From NCBI GenBank assembly GCA_013349435.1, contig DUZQ01000023.1, forward strand, positions 1 to 38,520: 38,520 nucleotides of DNA. The letters run 5' to 3'. Below, piece by piece: positions 15,818 to 24,490 of the stretch. Made by a program: the position numbers and the translations under genes. The notes beneath the pieces were generated by a model. The model was not told where the DNA came from and searched no databases. It was given only the letters and a program-made list of their open reading frames with translations. Numbering within the stretch: position 1 is the stretch's first letter; each line of letters starts with the position of its first letter. The DNA is from Planctomycetota bacterium. GTDB taxonomy: Bacteria; Planctomycetota; Phycisphaerae; Sedimentisphaerales; Anaerohalosphaeraceae.

Positions 15818-16516
15818 ATGATAAGAAACACGACAGTTGTAATAATTGCAGCAGTTATGTGTTGTATCAGTACGACTGTGTGGGGGGAAATCTATTTTGA
15901 GAATGAAAGCGATCCCTGCGGTTGTTTTGTAGATGACCTGGATATCTATGATGGGGATTATTATTGGTATGTAGATGCCGATGAAACATCGGTAGTTGAC
16001 ATATTTGGGGGGACGGTCGATGAATTCGCTCCCTTTGGTTTCAGCACGGCCAATATCAGTGGCGGCCAGACCAAAGTTCTGGATGCATTACAAACCAGCA
16101 GAGTTAATATTACCGGCGGTGAAGTGCTGGATTTGTCCGCCTCGGGCCAGAGTATGGTCAGTATCATCGGCGGCGAGGTGGATTGGTTGTACGTATCTGA
16201 CGGCAGCGAAGCAACTGTAGTCAACGGACAGGTGGGCTATCTTTGGGCTGAAGGGCTCAGCACCGTTGATATTACAGGATATGATATCTCGTATGAGCCT
16301 TATTTTTCTTATGACAATACGCGAGAGGCATGGGAGGGTCTGTTAACGGGATACTGGCAGGGCTCCGAATCGACTCCCTTCAGCATAATCACGTGGGATG
16401 AGGGCACATATGACCAAATTGTTCTGCACGACCTGGGCCCATTGCCCGGTTTGCCGGAACCAGCGACGCTTTTGCTGCTTGGATGTGGCATGCTGGTACT
16501 GAGAAAAAGGGGATAA
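15818..16516 (+). CDS. PEP-CTERM sorted secreted protein with ISGG-type repeats
   Basis: 232 residues from the ATG at 15818 (in frame with an earlier GTG at 15710, but here GGAGAAGGAAAG precedes the ATG and a clean signal peptide of about 23 residues follows, ending VWG|EIYFEN). The body has repeats of the form V-x-I-x-GG-x-V at about 20-residue intervals (VDIFGGTVD, ANISGGQTK, VNITGGEVL, VSIIGGEVD), which would form a short beta-solenoid. The PEP-CTERM tail is complete: LPEPATLLLLGCGMLVLRKRG. It is probably anchored or released at the outer surface by an exosortase encoded elsewhere. Confidence 0.8.
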   Translation: MIRNTTVVIIAAVMCCISTTVWGEIYFENESDPCGCFVDDLDIYDGDYYWYVDADETSVVDIFGGTVDEFAPFGFSTANISGGQTKVLDALQTSRVNITGGEVLDLSASGQSMVSIIGGEVDWLYVSDGSEATVVNGQVGYLWAEGLSTVDITGYDISYEPYFSYDNTREAWEGLLTGYWQGSESTPFSIITWDEGTYDQIVLHDLGPLPGLPEPATLLLLGCGMLVLRKRG

Positions 16517-16748
16517 TCCGGGGTATGTTACGGAAAATGGAGGTGGAACTCTGGTAGCAAATGGTGATACGATTGCTCATGGGCTTGTTTCTACCCCCGT
16601 CATAGTTAATCTAACCGTCTCAGACGCTAATCATATCGTTGCAGTCACCACGAAAGACGGTACGAACATAACTGTTGGCCTAAAAGATAACGCCGGCAAC
16701 AGTATTAATACGCCTGAACTGGTCTATTGGTATGCGGCATGTCAATAG
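16503..16748 (+). pseudogene. 3' remnant of a beta-helix/tail-domain gene
   Basis: Directly after the PEP-CTERM stop (16514-16516) a different frame stays open to TAG at 16746-16748. It has no usable start, yet it reads as real protein: GYVTENGGGTLVANGDTIAHG, then STPVIVNLTVSD, and the ending LVYWYAACQ. This follows the pattern of the small domain found at the C-terminus of right-handed beta-helix/pectate-lyase-superfamily proteins (the 'GYVTENSG.ATI..G...V.HGL..TP' pattern). I take it as the last 75 or so codons of a gene whose 5' part was deleted, with the junction near 16517. The rest of the gap to 16864 is noncoding apart from the tandem repeat described separately. Confidence 0.65.
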
Positions 16749-16835
16749 GAACGATGTGCGAAAAAACGTATTCCTGCGTGATGGTTTGCCGGGCTCTGTT
16801 GAGATGGAACTACATCACCTTCCCAATACCCCCGC

Positions 16836-16873
16836 ACCGATTGTATTACCGTATACCGATTGTATTACCGTAT
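16836..16873. repeat. Two tandem 19-bp units over the 3' end of the ATP-grasp gene
   Basis: ACCGATTGTATTACCGTAT occurs at 16836-16854 and again, identical, at 16855-16873. The second unit contains the stop codon (16865-16867, minus strand) of the ATP-grasp gene, so the duplication arose at that gene's 3' end and left the reading frame intact. Confidence 0.9.
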
Positions 16874-18088
16874 CATGTTACCTATTACGGGATTTATCGA
16901 ACCCTTGGCTTTGATGAACTTTGTAAAGTAATCAGAGATTTCAAACAACAAAGGCAGTGGGTCCTGAAAAGTGAAATCGTCGTGATAGCATGTTCTCTCG
17001 GGAATAATAAGCCTCAGGGCCTCTTTTAACCTGTCTCGCTTAATAAGTTCTACAAATGCCAGACAATCACCGATTAGCCACCTACACTTTACCTTCCGGC
17101 TTTTTGATTCAATTAAATCAGGCTCGTATTCGCCTATAGCTGTAAGGTACCACAGATATGGGAAATCGATACCGGAAAATAAAGCTAATGCCAAGGCACC
17201 CCAAAGTCTCGGATTGATTTCTATCAATTTGAACTCGCCGTTTTTATCTGCGACAAAATCCAGATGTGCAACGCCGTGCCATTTTAACTTATCCATTATT
17301 GAGACGGCCTTAGATATTAGCTGATGGTTATCATAAGTTTCGCGCAGTGTAGAAGTGCCGAACCTGCCTTGCTCCTTACACCGTAAATACCTTTCGGCAA
17401 AAGAAGCTATACATTTCCCATTGTCATACAGTACGCATACCCCGGCAGCATCCCCCGGCAAAAACTCCTGCACGATGGGCCATCTGTCATGGAACAAGCC
17501 AAAGGTTTGAACAAGCTCTTTAAACATATCAGCCTTCTCATCCTTACCGTGCACTATACGAACACCCTTAGCACTATTTCCTGTTCTTGCTTTTATAACT
17601 AAGGGATAAGTAGTGGTCCCGGTCATCTCCTTTAATTGAGCCAGTGAAGCAACCTCGGTAGTACAAGGCACGGGACATCCGGTTCCCCGGGCGATGTCAA
17701 GAACAGCAAATTTATCTTCAGCTATTTTGTAACTATCCCATTTCGGCAGGGCAACGCTTACACCCGAAGGCAGGTCGTCTCTGCGTCTGCTGAATATCCC
17801 CACGTCCTCATGGCCGGGCAGCAAAACTTTGGCCCCGGTCTTCTTCAGGGCCTCACAGGTCAACTCAAAATACTTCTTCGGCTCAACAAAGAAATCAGGC
17901 AGCCTGGTGAACGACTTGCAGTATCTCGAAAATCGTGACATGGCTAATGGCGAAGCATCGCCAACATGGACATCTATGCCTCGCCGTCCTAAGGACAATA
18001 ACACCGCATAGGAACTTCGGCACCAGCCGTATGTTACAAATGCGGAAGGTTTACTAATATTCTTCGCTTTTTTTGTATTTGAAACCAT
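16865..18088 (-). CDS. ATP-grasp ligase (carbamoyl-phosphate-synthase-like)
   Basis: 407 residues. The N-terminal third is a pre-ATP-grasp Rossmann-like domain (AFVTYGWCRSSYAVLLSLGRRG at 17-38; HEDVGIF near 93-99). The ATP-grasp core follows: KIAEDKFAVLDIA, PLVIKARTGNSAKGVRIV (ATP-binding Lys), IVQEFLPGD, and the metal-binding HLDFVADKNGEFKLIEINPRLWG. Family members join a carboxylate to an amine through an acyl phosphate, for example amino acid to sugar amine or peptide bonds. It is the last gene of the long operon, 60 bp after the FemAB/GNAT-like gene. A role in adding an amino acid to the polysaccharide sugar made by the neighbours is inference. Confidence 0.85.
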   Translation of the reverse strand: MVSNTKKAKNISKPSAFVTYGWCRSSYAVLLSLGRRGIDVHVGDASPLAMSRFSRYCKSFTRLPDFFVEPKKYFELTCEALKKTGAKVLLPGHEDVGIFSRRRDDLPSGVSVALPKWDSYKIAEDKFAVLDIARGTGCPVPCTTEVASLAQLKEMTGTTTYPLVIKARTGNSAKGVRIVHGKDEKADMFKELVQTFGLFHDRWPIVQEFLPGDAAGVCVLYDNGKCIASFAERYLRCKEQGRFGTSTLRETYDNHQLISKAVSIMDKLKWHGVAHLDFVADKNGEFKLIEINPRLWGALALALFSGIDFPYLWYLTAIGEYEPDLIESKSRKVKCRWLIGDCLAFVELIKRDRLKEALRLIIPERTCYHDDFTFQDPLPLLFEISDYFTKFIKAKGSINPVIGNMIR

Positions 18089-18148
18089 ACTTTACAGCCT
18101 CGCAGACCTTGCAAAGTATTTTAAAACATCCGTAAAAGCCACCCTCTG

Positions 18149-19069
18149 TTATCCGGATAACACTTCGCAACTTTTTCTAATCTCCTCCTGCTTTAAAACC
18201 GCCCCCACATTATCCAAAAAGCTGTTGGCCCTTTTATCACAAAGTAACCCCACCATATTTCTAAAAGGATATGCCGTTTTAACCATCACCTTAAATCCGC
18301 CCTTGTATGCCACATTAAGAATCGCGTATTCCTTTACAAAACCAAATACCCTCATCAGATGCTTTTGAATGTTGGTTTTATGATGAATACTTCGAGAGCC
18401 GTCCAAAACATAATCCATCTTTTTTGTATTCAGGTAATAATCCAAAATTCCATCGAGAAGTCCGTAGCTTGAATACTTTCTCAGAAAGGCCGGTACATGC
18501 CTGATATTAGATAACCAAACGGCATTGTTTTGAATATAGTTCTCAGAATAACTCACCAGAATATCTTTATGAAAACATCCGATATATTCCAAGATACCCG
18601 GTAATTTATGTGCGGTCTCGGCCCGATTTTTTAATACTTGCTGCGACTCCACATAAACTTTCCCCTTGTAGCGGATAGTTGCCAATTGAGCAACTTTAGG
18701 GCATTCAGAGGCGACTTCATCGCAGGTTAAAGGGCGCACCGTATAAAACTTCTTCCCCTGTCTAATCATCCAGCGTTTCTTTTTGTCCTTAATATGCCCA
18801 ATATCCCAAGGCCCTCTCTTAAGAACATACCACCATGCGCTGCTCTGCTTTCTTCCAAATTCTCTATCCCATCTGGCAAAAGGCCGGCCTGATACTTTTA
18901 ACACTTTCTTTGCTACTTCTGTGGATATCTGGGGAATACAGTGTGGTAAGTAGGCTGGTATCATAAAGCCTTGATATTCATACCAATCAATACCTCCAAC
19001 CGTAACCACATAATTACCCGAATCCTTCAAAAACCGGGCATATTTATTTTCACAAGTTTCCGCTGTCAT
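18149..19069 (-). CDS. Possible FemAB/GNAT-fold acyltransferase of unknown specificity
   Basis: 306 residues, no signal peptide or membrane span. I do not recognise it with certainty. Two halves can be seen: an N-terminal region ending near 100 with GIDWYEYQGFMIPAY and aromatic-rich WWYVLKRGPWDIG, and a C-terminal region with the pattern YVLDGSRSIHHKTNIQKHLMRVFGF, reminiscent of FemAB/CelD-type GNAT proteins, where 'dG.rsi.h.tniq.fL...f.F' is common in polysaccharide loci. If so it would transfer an acyl or aminoacyl group in the cytoplasm. Its position between a DegT aminotransferase (45 bp upstream) and an ATP-grasp ligase agrees with that. Confidence 0.6.
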   Translation of the reverse strand: MTAETCENKYARFLKDSGNYVVTVGGIDWYEYQGFMIPAYLPHCIPQISTEVAKKVLKVSGRPFARWDREFGRKQSSAWWYVLKRGPWDIGHIKDKKKRWMIRQGKKFYTVRPLTCDEVASECPKVAQLATIRYKGKVYVESQQVLKNRAETAHKLPGILEYIGCFHKDILVSYSENYIQNNAVWLSNIRHVPAFLRKYSSYGLLDGILDYYLNTKKMDYVLDGSRSIHHKTNIQKHLMRVFGFVKEYAILNVAYKGGFKVMVKTAYPFRNMVGLLCDKRANSFLDNVGAVLKQEEIRKSCEVLSG

Positions 19070-19114
19070 CTATAAAAATCCCTTGCAGCGATAATAGTAC
19101 TCTCAAGAGCCTAA

Positions 19115-20257
19115 TCAGTTCTGGGAAACAATTTTCACCATTTCTTCCAAATTGTGCATGTTCAATCCCGGCCCGGTCGGTAAATGTACCAGTTGCCTTA
19201 TCATTTTCTCTGCTCTTGGGCAGCTTCCGGGGTAATAATCAACTTTGACTAAGTCATCTTTCTGTAATGGATGTACCGGGCTTATGTACCAACCTGCTAT
19301 ATCAAGTTTACGTTTGCGAGCCTGGTTTAATATCTCCGATTTTTGGCTTACCAGTATTGGGTATCTTAACATCGTAATGTCAGCCTTAGCGGGCTTGGGC
19401 CAATGAGCCAGTCCGGCTTTACTAAAATACTCTTCAATCAATCCGGTATTTTGCCGACGAACTTCCTGAAGCCTGGACCAGTTTTCAATCTGTTTTAAAC
19501 CTGCCCTGGCTGTCATCTTCCCAAGTAACCTAACGTATCCCTGATAAAGATAAAAGTTGTTTTCGAACTCGAATGCCTCTTTAATGATACCCACTTTCCT
19601 TAGTTGCCCTATTATACATCGCAGGTGTCTCTCCAATTTCAAGCTATTCAGAAATGAATATACCTGCCTTTGACATTCTAAGATAAGTTCCGACTTTACA
19701 ATCGCAGGCGATGCAAGGTTCGCTGTCTGGCGATCTACTTCGTCAAGAAGTTCTTCGGAGTTTATGGTCAATATCCCGCCTTGTCCGGTTGTGTAAGGTT
19801 TACCCCACTCCGAACTATATATCGCTCCTCTCCCAAAGCTCCCTAACGCTCGGCCATCCCAAGAGCAACCTAAAGAATGAGCGCAATCCTCTACTACTGC
19901 TGCCCCGATTTTACTGCAAGCCGATAAAAGTTGCTCTAATCGTCCGGGGATTCCAAATGTATGCTGTAGTATTACCACCTTCAGGGAATCCTTTTTTTGA
20001 CGAAGAACTTCTTGTGGCTCTACACACAAGTGTTCATCCACATCCAAATAGACTGGTATTGCACCACAAACCTTAACTGCCTCTACAACACTGAGGCAGG
20101 TGAAACCGCATACACCTACTTTATCTCCTTCGTTCACTCCAAGTGCTCTTAACAATACCACCAAAGCATGGCGACCAAGCCCAAAAGCTCTTGCTCCTGC
20201 AACTCCTACTAACTTTCTAAATGCCTCTTCGTACTCTCTTCGCCATTGATTTTCCAT
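19115..20257 (-). CDS. DegT/DnrJ/EryC1/StrS-family PLP aminotransferase
   Basis: 380 residues from the ATG at 20257, five bases after the sulfotransferase stop and with GGTGG about ten bases upstream; the longer frame from TTG at 20266 would overlap that stop. Family marks are GFTCLSVVEAVKVCGAIPVYLDVD (51-74), VVEDCAHSLG (121-130; PLP-binding Asp124) and IYSSEWGKPYTTGQGG (146-161) with Lys153 as the PLP-bound lysine. Such enzymes put an amino group on a keto sugar nucleotide, so an amino-deoxy sugar is likely to be part of the polymer. The sugar position and stereochemistry cannot be read from the sequence. Confidence 0.9.
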   Translation of the reverse strand: MENQWRREYEEAFRKLVGVAGARAFGLGRHALVVLLRALGVNEGDKVGVCGFTCLSVVEAVKVCGAIPVYLDVDEHLCVEPQEVLRQKKDSLKVVILQHTFGIPGRLEQLLSACSKIGAAVVEDCAHSLGCSWDGRALGSFGRGAIYSSEWGKPYTTGQGGILTINSEELLDEVDRQTANLASPAIVKSELILECQRQVYSFLNSLKLERHLRCIIGQLRKVGIIKEAFEFENNFYLYQGYVRLLGKMTARAGLKQIENWSRLQEVRRQNTGLIEEYFSKAGLAHWPKPAKADITMLRYPILVSQKSEILNQARKRKLDIAGWYISPVHPLQKDDLVKVDYYPGSCPRAEKMIRQLVHLPTGPGLNMHNLEEMVKIVSQN

Positions 20258-20262
20258 GCTTG

Positions 20263-21228
20263 TCAATCCACCGGTCCGTATTTTTCAAACAGAGAATCCA
20301 ATGCCACGGCAATTTTATTTGTTTCTTCATCCTGCTCTCGTGTAGCATGACGAACTTGAAAAGATACCGGTATTTTCACATCTTTCCTACAATCGAAAGA
20401 GATACCTCTATCAGAGAGATACCTCATAAGTTCTTCCACAAAATATTGAGGATGACGACAGATTTGGTAGTAATCGGTTTCCAGAATGATATCCGGGAAT
20501 CGTACCTTCATTTCATCAATCCTGCGATTAATGAAATATGCCTGTCGAGCAACCTTTTCATAAGGTGTCTCTCCCGGTTCCGACGAGGATTCTTTTGGTG
20601 TAGCGGAAAATATTTGAACAAACGTGCCGTCATTTTTCCTCATCCCCATTAACATCGAACGAGCCGCAGAAAGCATATCTCTTTTCACGAAAACAAATAA
20701 GCACTTATCAAAAATGGAAACAAGCTCTTCCAAATAAAAGGCATGAGCCTGAAAACCCGCAAGAAACGGCCGGCCGTCTGCCTTGTAAATCGCATTCATC
20801 AACTTTATAAATCTTTGTAAACGTTCCTTGTTGGGTTTCGGCTCGGTCTCAATCAGATGCTGATCACACCAATAATGCCAGAAATAATAAGCTTGAGCCG
20901 GACCGTTTAATCCGGCAACAAAACCAAAGTCTGAACGGTAATCTGAAATATATGGACGAGTAATCCACTTTGATATCCAGTATCCAAGCAAAGGGGTGCG
21001 GTAAAAAAGATAATGAAGATTGCTAATCAGCATCCCATCTATTACCTGTGTCATAAGTTGAAAGGTAACTGTGGTTCCGCTTCGTGGAATACCGCAAACT
21101 GCGATAAAAGGCATATGGATTTTATTATCATCCGGTTCATGTCGAAGGAACATTGACTCAATAGACCTGCAAACACCAATGTCCATTTTCTGGAATAGGT
21201 AGCCTAATTTCTTTTGCAACGAGCCCAT
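20263..21228 (-). CDS. PAPS-dependent sulfotransferase
   Basis: 321 residues. The 5'-phosphosulfate loop is FIAVCGIPRSGTTVTFQLM (41-59) and the 3'-phosphate-binding part is FVFVKRDMLSAARSMLMG (near 160-180, with Arg and Ser), both as in the sulfotransferase family that moves sulfate from PAPS to hydroxyls or amines. No signal peptide; it should act in the cytoplasm on a sugar or lipid-linked intermediate. It is packed between the GNAT gene (29 bp) and the DegT gene (5 bp), so the product of this operon is expected to be sulfated. PAPS synthesis genes are not in the window. Confidence 0.88.
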   Translation of the reverse strand: MGSLQKKLGYLFQKMDIGVCRSIESMFLRHEPDDNKIHMPFIAVCGIPRSGTTVTFQLMTQVIDGMLISNLHYLFYRTPLLGYWISKWITRPYISDYRSDFGFVAGLNGPAQAYYFWHYWCDQHLIETEPKPNKERLQRFIKLMNAIYKADGRPFLAGFQAHAFYLEELVSIFDKCLFVFVKRDMLSAARSMLMGMRKNDGTFVQIFSATPKESSSEPGETPYEKVARQAYFINRRIDEMKVRFPDIILETDYYQICRHPQYFVEELMRYLSDRGISFDCRKDVKIPVSFQVRHATREQDEETNKIAVALDSLFEKYGPVD

Positions 21229-21257
21229 TGCTAATATATGACTCCTCTCAAAACACC

Positions 21258-21917
21258 TTATTTCCGATCAATCCAGACAGCAATCCACTTGTCAGAGATG
21301 ACTTTCGAATTCCAGCCGAGTCGTTCCGCGAAAAGCTTCCTGCTCGCTATGTTACCAGTTGTAATCCCTCCGCCGCGCACTCGAGCCACACCTCTTTCGA
21401 AGAACTGACTCGTCAAGTAATTGGCAAGCCGTATAGCATTACCTCCTCCCCGAAAATCAGGATGTACCGCTATCGGCATAAAAAATCCAACCGGACCATC
21501 GGGGGATGAACCCTCCGCTCCAGCAAACCTCTTTGCTTTTTTTTCTTTGAACATCGCAGGAATGCTTTTTATGTGAGAAAAAACCACCTTTCGTATCGTA
21601 GCACTTGTCAAACATCCAAAAAAGACATACCAGCAAAGTGGAAAAAAGTTGTGCAGCACAAATCGTCTTTGGACACCGGGCTTGAGCGTTCCTGCGGCAA
21701 AACCGCCGATACGCCCTGTGCATGGTTCGACCAGGACCGCACCAAGGCTTTCCGATTCCTTAACAAATAATTCGTAATATCGTTTTACGATTCTACGGTC
21801 TAACACAGAAAAAATAGAAACAGAAGCAGGGAAACAACACCTGTGAACATCTACAACTCCATCCACATCGTCAAGCGTCATCTCCCGTACTCGGAGCTGT
21901 CCTGTCATCTCTATCAT
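21258..21917 (-). CDS. GNAT-family N-acetyltransferase
   Basis: 219 residues from the ATG at 21917, which comes one base after the thiolase stop with GGAAGA upstream; a longer frame from 21962 would overlap the thiolase by 44 bases. The GNAT fold is shown by LRVREMTLDDVDGVVDVHRCCFP at the start, the acetyl-CoA loop VHPDFRGGGNAIRLANYL and the end of the domain (GNIASRKLFAERLGW). A hydrophobic stretch (VLHNFFPLCWYVFFGCL) in the middle is unusual and may reflect a long-chain acyl substrate or a membrane contact. The acceptor is probably the amino sugar from the DegT enzyme; acyl-CoA from the thiolase/dehydrogenase pair is a possible donor (inference). Confidence 0.82.
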   Translation of the reverse strand: MIEMTGQLRVREMTLDDVDGVVDVHRCCFPASVSIFSVLDRRIVKRYYELFVKESESLGAVLVEPCTGRIGGFAAGTLKPGVQRRFVLHNFFPLCWYVFFGCLTSATIRKVVFSHIKSIPAMFKEKKAKRFAGAEGSSPDGPVGFFMPIAVHPDFRGGGNAIRLANYLTSQFFERGVARVRGGGITTGNIASRKLFAERLGWNSKVISDKWIAVWIDRK

Positions 21918-21918
21918 T

Positions 21919-23151
21919 TTATCTTCCGATGACAAAACAGACATTTGTTGTTGCTGTGCCACCGATATTCAGAGTGGCTACCTTTTTAGCATCGGGAACC
22001 TGGTAATCTTGGGCTGTTTCAGTAACTTGCTTGTATGCGTCAAGCAATTGTCGTGCTCCCGTCGCACCCACGGGATGCCCACAGCCGATAAGCCCGCCGG
22101 AGGGATTTATGGGGAGCCTGCCGCCCATCTCCATCACACCATCATCTATTGCTTCAAAAGATCGGCCCGGCTCAGTCAGCCCGAAATGATCTATCGCCAT
22201 ATATTCTGAGGTCGTAAAGCAATCGTGGGTTTCTATGACATCAAGGTCCCAGCAATCTGTAATGTGGGCCCGTCGGTATGCATCCAATATCGCCTGGCGA
22301 GTATGAGGCAACACGTATTCATCCCGGGCAGAGTCGGCCACCTTTTGGGCAAATTCAATCGGGGCCGTCGTATGGCCCCAGCCTAAGATTTTCGGAATCC
22401 GGTCGATATCAAGATTTCTTTTTTTAGCATATTCGCGAGCAAAGTCAGCCGAAGCGAGATACAAACAAACCGCGCCATCGGTTACCTGGGAGCAGTCGGT
22501 AACCTTGATTCTGCCGCCGATTGTCGTATTGTACTTACCCGGTGTATTTGCATGTTCGAAATTCATGAACCAGTCGCGCGTTTGAGCGTTGGGATTGTTT
22601 CTGGCGTTGCTGTAATTGATATCGGAAATCTTAGCTAAGTATTTATCGTCGAGTCCATATCTCTTGTCATACTCATCTCCCAATTTACCGAAAAGCTTAG
22701 GAAAAGGAAACTCTATGCCCTTACATTCTTTTTCATACCAGGCAGCAGTACCCAAAAACTCTCCCCCCCTGGCTGGGCTGGCGGTCTTCATCTGCTCAAC
22801 ACCGACAACGCATATTAAATCGTAGATTCCAGCTTGTATATAAGCTATAGCCGACAAGACCGCTACAGCGCTGGCGGAACAGGCTGTTTCGAAACGCATC
22901 GTCGGCAGTCCCTTAAAGCATGGGTCGAAGTCAACAAAGAATGCGCCCAGATGGCCTTGCATACAATAAAGCTCTGCAGCGAAATTGCCTACAAATGCCG
23001 CATCTATTTGGCCCGGTTCTATGCCTGTTGCCACAATGCTGCCTTCATAAGCCTCGCGCATCATAGCGGCGATATGCTTATTCTCCCTGCCCCAGTTTCT
23101 GGCAAAATCAGTTTGATAGCCGCCTAATATAAATACCTGCTTATTATTCAC
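21919..23151 (-). CDS. Thiolase-family acyltransferase (SCP2/acetyl-CoA acetyltransferase type)
   Basis: 410 residues from a GTG at 23151, with AGAGGA seven bases upstream. The nucleophile Cys91 is in FETACSASAVAVLSA, His near 312 lies in VIETHDCFTTSE, and the second catalytic His359 is in GCGHPVGATGARQL. The C-terminal NIGGTATTNVCFVIG keeps the Gly-rich loop with Cys405. It has the features of the SCP-x/archaeal-type thiolases, which carry out Claisen condensation or thiolysis of acyl-CoA. It is 19 bp after the hydroxyacyl-CoA dehydrogenase and belongs to the same transcript. Fatty acid beta-oxidation genes are not otherwise present, so a dedicated acyl-chain role in the polysaccharide operon is possible. 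Confidence 0.88.
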   Translation of the reverse strand: MNNKQVFILGGYQTDFARNWGRENKHIAAMMREAYEGSIVATGIEPGQIDAAFVGNFAAELYCMQGHLGAFFVDFDPCFKGLPTMRFETACSASAVAVLSAIAYIQAGIYDLICVVGVEQMKTASPARGGEFLGTAAWYEKECKGIEFPFPKLFGKLGDEYDKRYGLDDKYLAKISDINYSNARNNPNAQTRDWFMNFEHANTPGKYNTTIGGRIKVTDCSQVTDGAVCLYLASADFAREYAKKRNLDIDRIPKILGWGHTTAPIEFAQKVADSARDEYVLPHTRQAILDAYRRAHITDCWDLDVIETHDCFTTSEYMAIDHFGLTEPGRSFEAIDDGVMEMGGRLPINPSGGLIGCGHPVGATGARQLLDAYKQVTETAQDYQVPDAKKVATLNIGGTATTNVCFVIGR

Positions 23152-23170
23152 TTATTATCCTCTATCACAT

Positions 23171-24460
23171 TCATCGAGCTGGAAAATACTTGCCGGCATC
23201 AAGCATCCGGTCTTTTCGTTCATCGGCATTTCTCAACGCATCCGGTATCTCAAACTCTTTGGTTTCCAGCAGCTTGATGACATATTCCTTGCCGCCTAAC
23301 ATACTCACAATCACACTGGGAGAAGCCCAGTTGAATCCATACGACATCACCCTGTCAATTCCATCTATGCCGGAATCATCATCGGTAACTTCACCTACAC
23401 GCGAATAAGAGTAAACTATGTACACACAAAGGATGTCCTTTACTATCTCAGCTTCTCTGCCGGTAGCCGTCTTTATTGTCTCGAATGCCTCGCGGTATCT
23501 TCCCATGTGTATCAGGTGTTTGGCCTTCTCAACAAAGCCCACGTGCGGCTCTATGGCAGGGGCATACTCACAGGTGGCCGGGTCAAGAAATGTAAACTTT
23601 CCACTTTCAAGTTTTTTGTAGAAGCCACCTTTGTCGGGAGTCTTGTTGCCGAGTGAACCGTTTTGAATCATTTTGTCGATATACCCCGGCGGAACAAGGC
23701 TGTGATGCATCTCATCTTTGGTGTTGTTATACAAACTCTCAATAATGGCTTTGTGAATATCCAACCCGACCAGATCAATTGTCGCCAAAGGCGGCATCTG
23801 TCTTCCCGTATAAGGCCCGATGAGATAATCCATCATCTCGGTGCCATAGACAGCCGCCAACGCCGTAATCCGATTAAGAAGCAAAAAGGCGATCCTGTTG
23901 CCTGCAAATCCTGCAACGTTTTTGACCGGAATAACGACGCGGCGAAGCCGGCGCTTAAGGAAATCCGTCATAAAATCAACTACTTCTGGGTCGGTTTCGG
24001 ATTGTCCTGTAATCTCACAAGCCAACATCTTGCCTGGAGGATTATAAAAATGCGTGGAGAGGAAGTTCTTCCTGAAATTGTCGGACCTGCCCTTCGGCAG
24101 AATTTCCAGAGGCAGACTCGACGTTACGGAACTGACTATGGCCTCCGGCCTCTTGTGTCCGTCTATCATCTCATACATCTTTTGCTTTATTGCAAGGTCT
24201 TCGCTGACACACTCAATAATCCAGTCGGCTTCTTTCAGGGCATCTTCAAACAGACTGTCATAATCACCACATACAATATTTCTGCTTATTACCTCGGAGC
24301 GCGCTTGGGCAATCGCCCTTTGCAGACCGCGTCTTGCGCCTTCAACCGACCGGCTTAAAAAATAAACCTTTATCCCCTGCTGAGCAAGAAGACCGCCCAC
24401 CAAACTGCCTATGGTCCCACCGGAACCGAGCACAACAACATTACTTATATCGTCAATCAT
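23171..24460 (-). CDS. 3-hydroxyacyl-CoA dehydrogenase
   Basis: 429 residues from the ATG at 24460, which has AAGGA ten bases upstream and puts the NAD site next to the N-terminus; the frame also has a GTG at 24481. The dinucleotide loop is VVVLGSGGTIGSLVGG (8-23), with one Gly more than the usual GSGTMG. The catalytic region includes STHFYNPPGKM and the later VKNVAGFAGNRIAF, as in the 3HCDH N and C domains. The C-terminal part (after about 300) is longer and contains VTDDDSGIDGIDRVMSYGFNWASP, the second 3HCDH-type domain. It makes or consumes 3-ketoacyl-CoA with NAD. It is nine bases from the next stop upstream if the GTG is used. Confidence 0.88.
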   Translation of the reverse strand: MIDDISNVVVLGSGGTIGSLVGGLLAQQGIKVYFLSRSVEGARRGLQRAIAQARSEVISRNIVCGDYDSLFEDALKEADWIIECVSEDLAIKQKMYEMIDGHKRPEAIVSSVTSSLPLEILPKGRSDNFRKNFLSTHFYNPPGKMLACEITGQSETDPEVVDFMTDFLKRRLRRVVIPVKNVAGFAGNRIAFLLLNRITALAAVYGTEMMDYLIGPYTGRQMPPLATIDLVGLDIHKAIIESLYNNTKDEMHHSLVPPGYIDKMIQNGSLGNKTPDKGGFYKKLESGKFTFLDPATCEYAPAIEPHVGFVEKAKHLIHMGRYREAFETIKTATGREAEIVKDILCVYIVYSYSRVGEVTDDDSGIDGIDRVMSYGFNWASPSVIVSMLGGKEYVIKLLETKEFEIPDALRNADERKDRMLDAGKYFPAR

Positions 24461-24490
24461 GCAAAAAATGTCCTTGAACACCTGCCGCGG

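Noticed and set aside
20221..20652. 143-residue frame on the plus strand
   Set aside because: Antisense to the sulfotransferase with its PAPS-binding motifs; composition is that of a shadow frame.
23663..24358. 231-residue frame on the plus strand
   Set aside because: It lies wholly antisense to the 3-hydroxyacyl-CoA dehydrogenase, has no recognisable motif or ribosome site.
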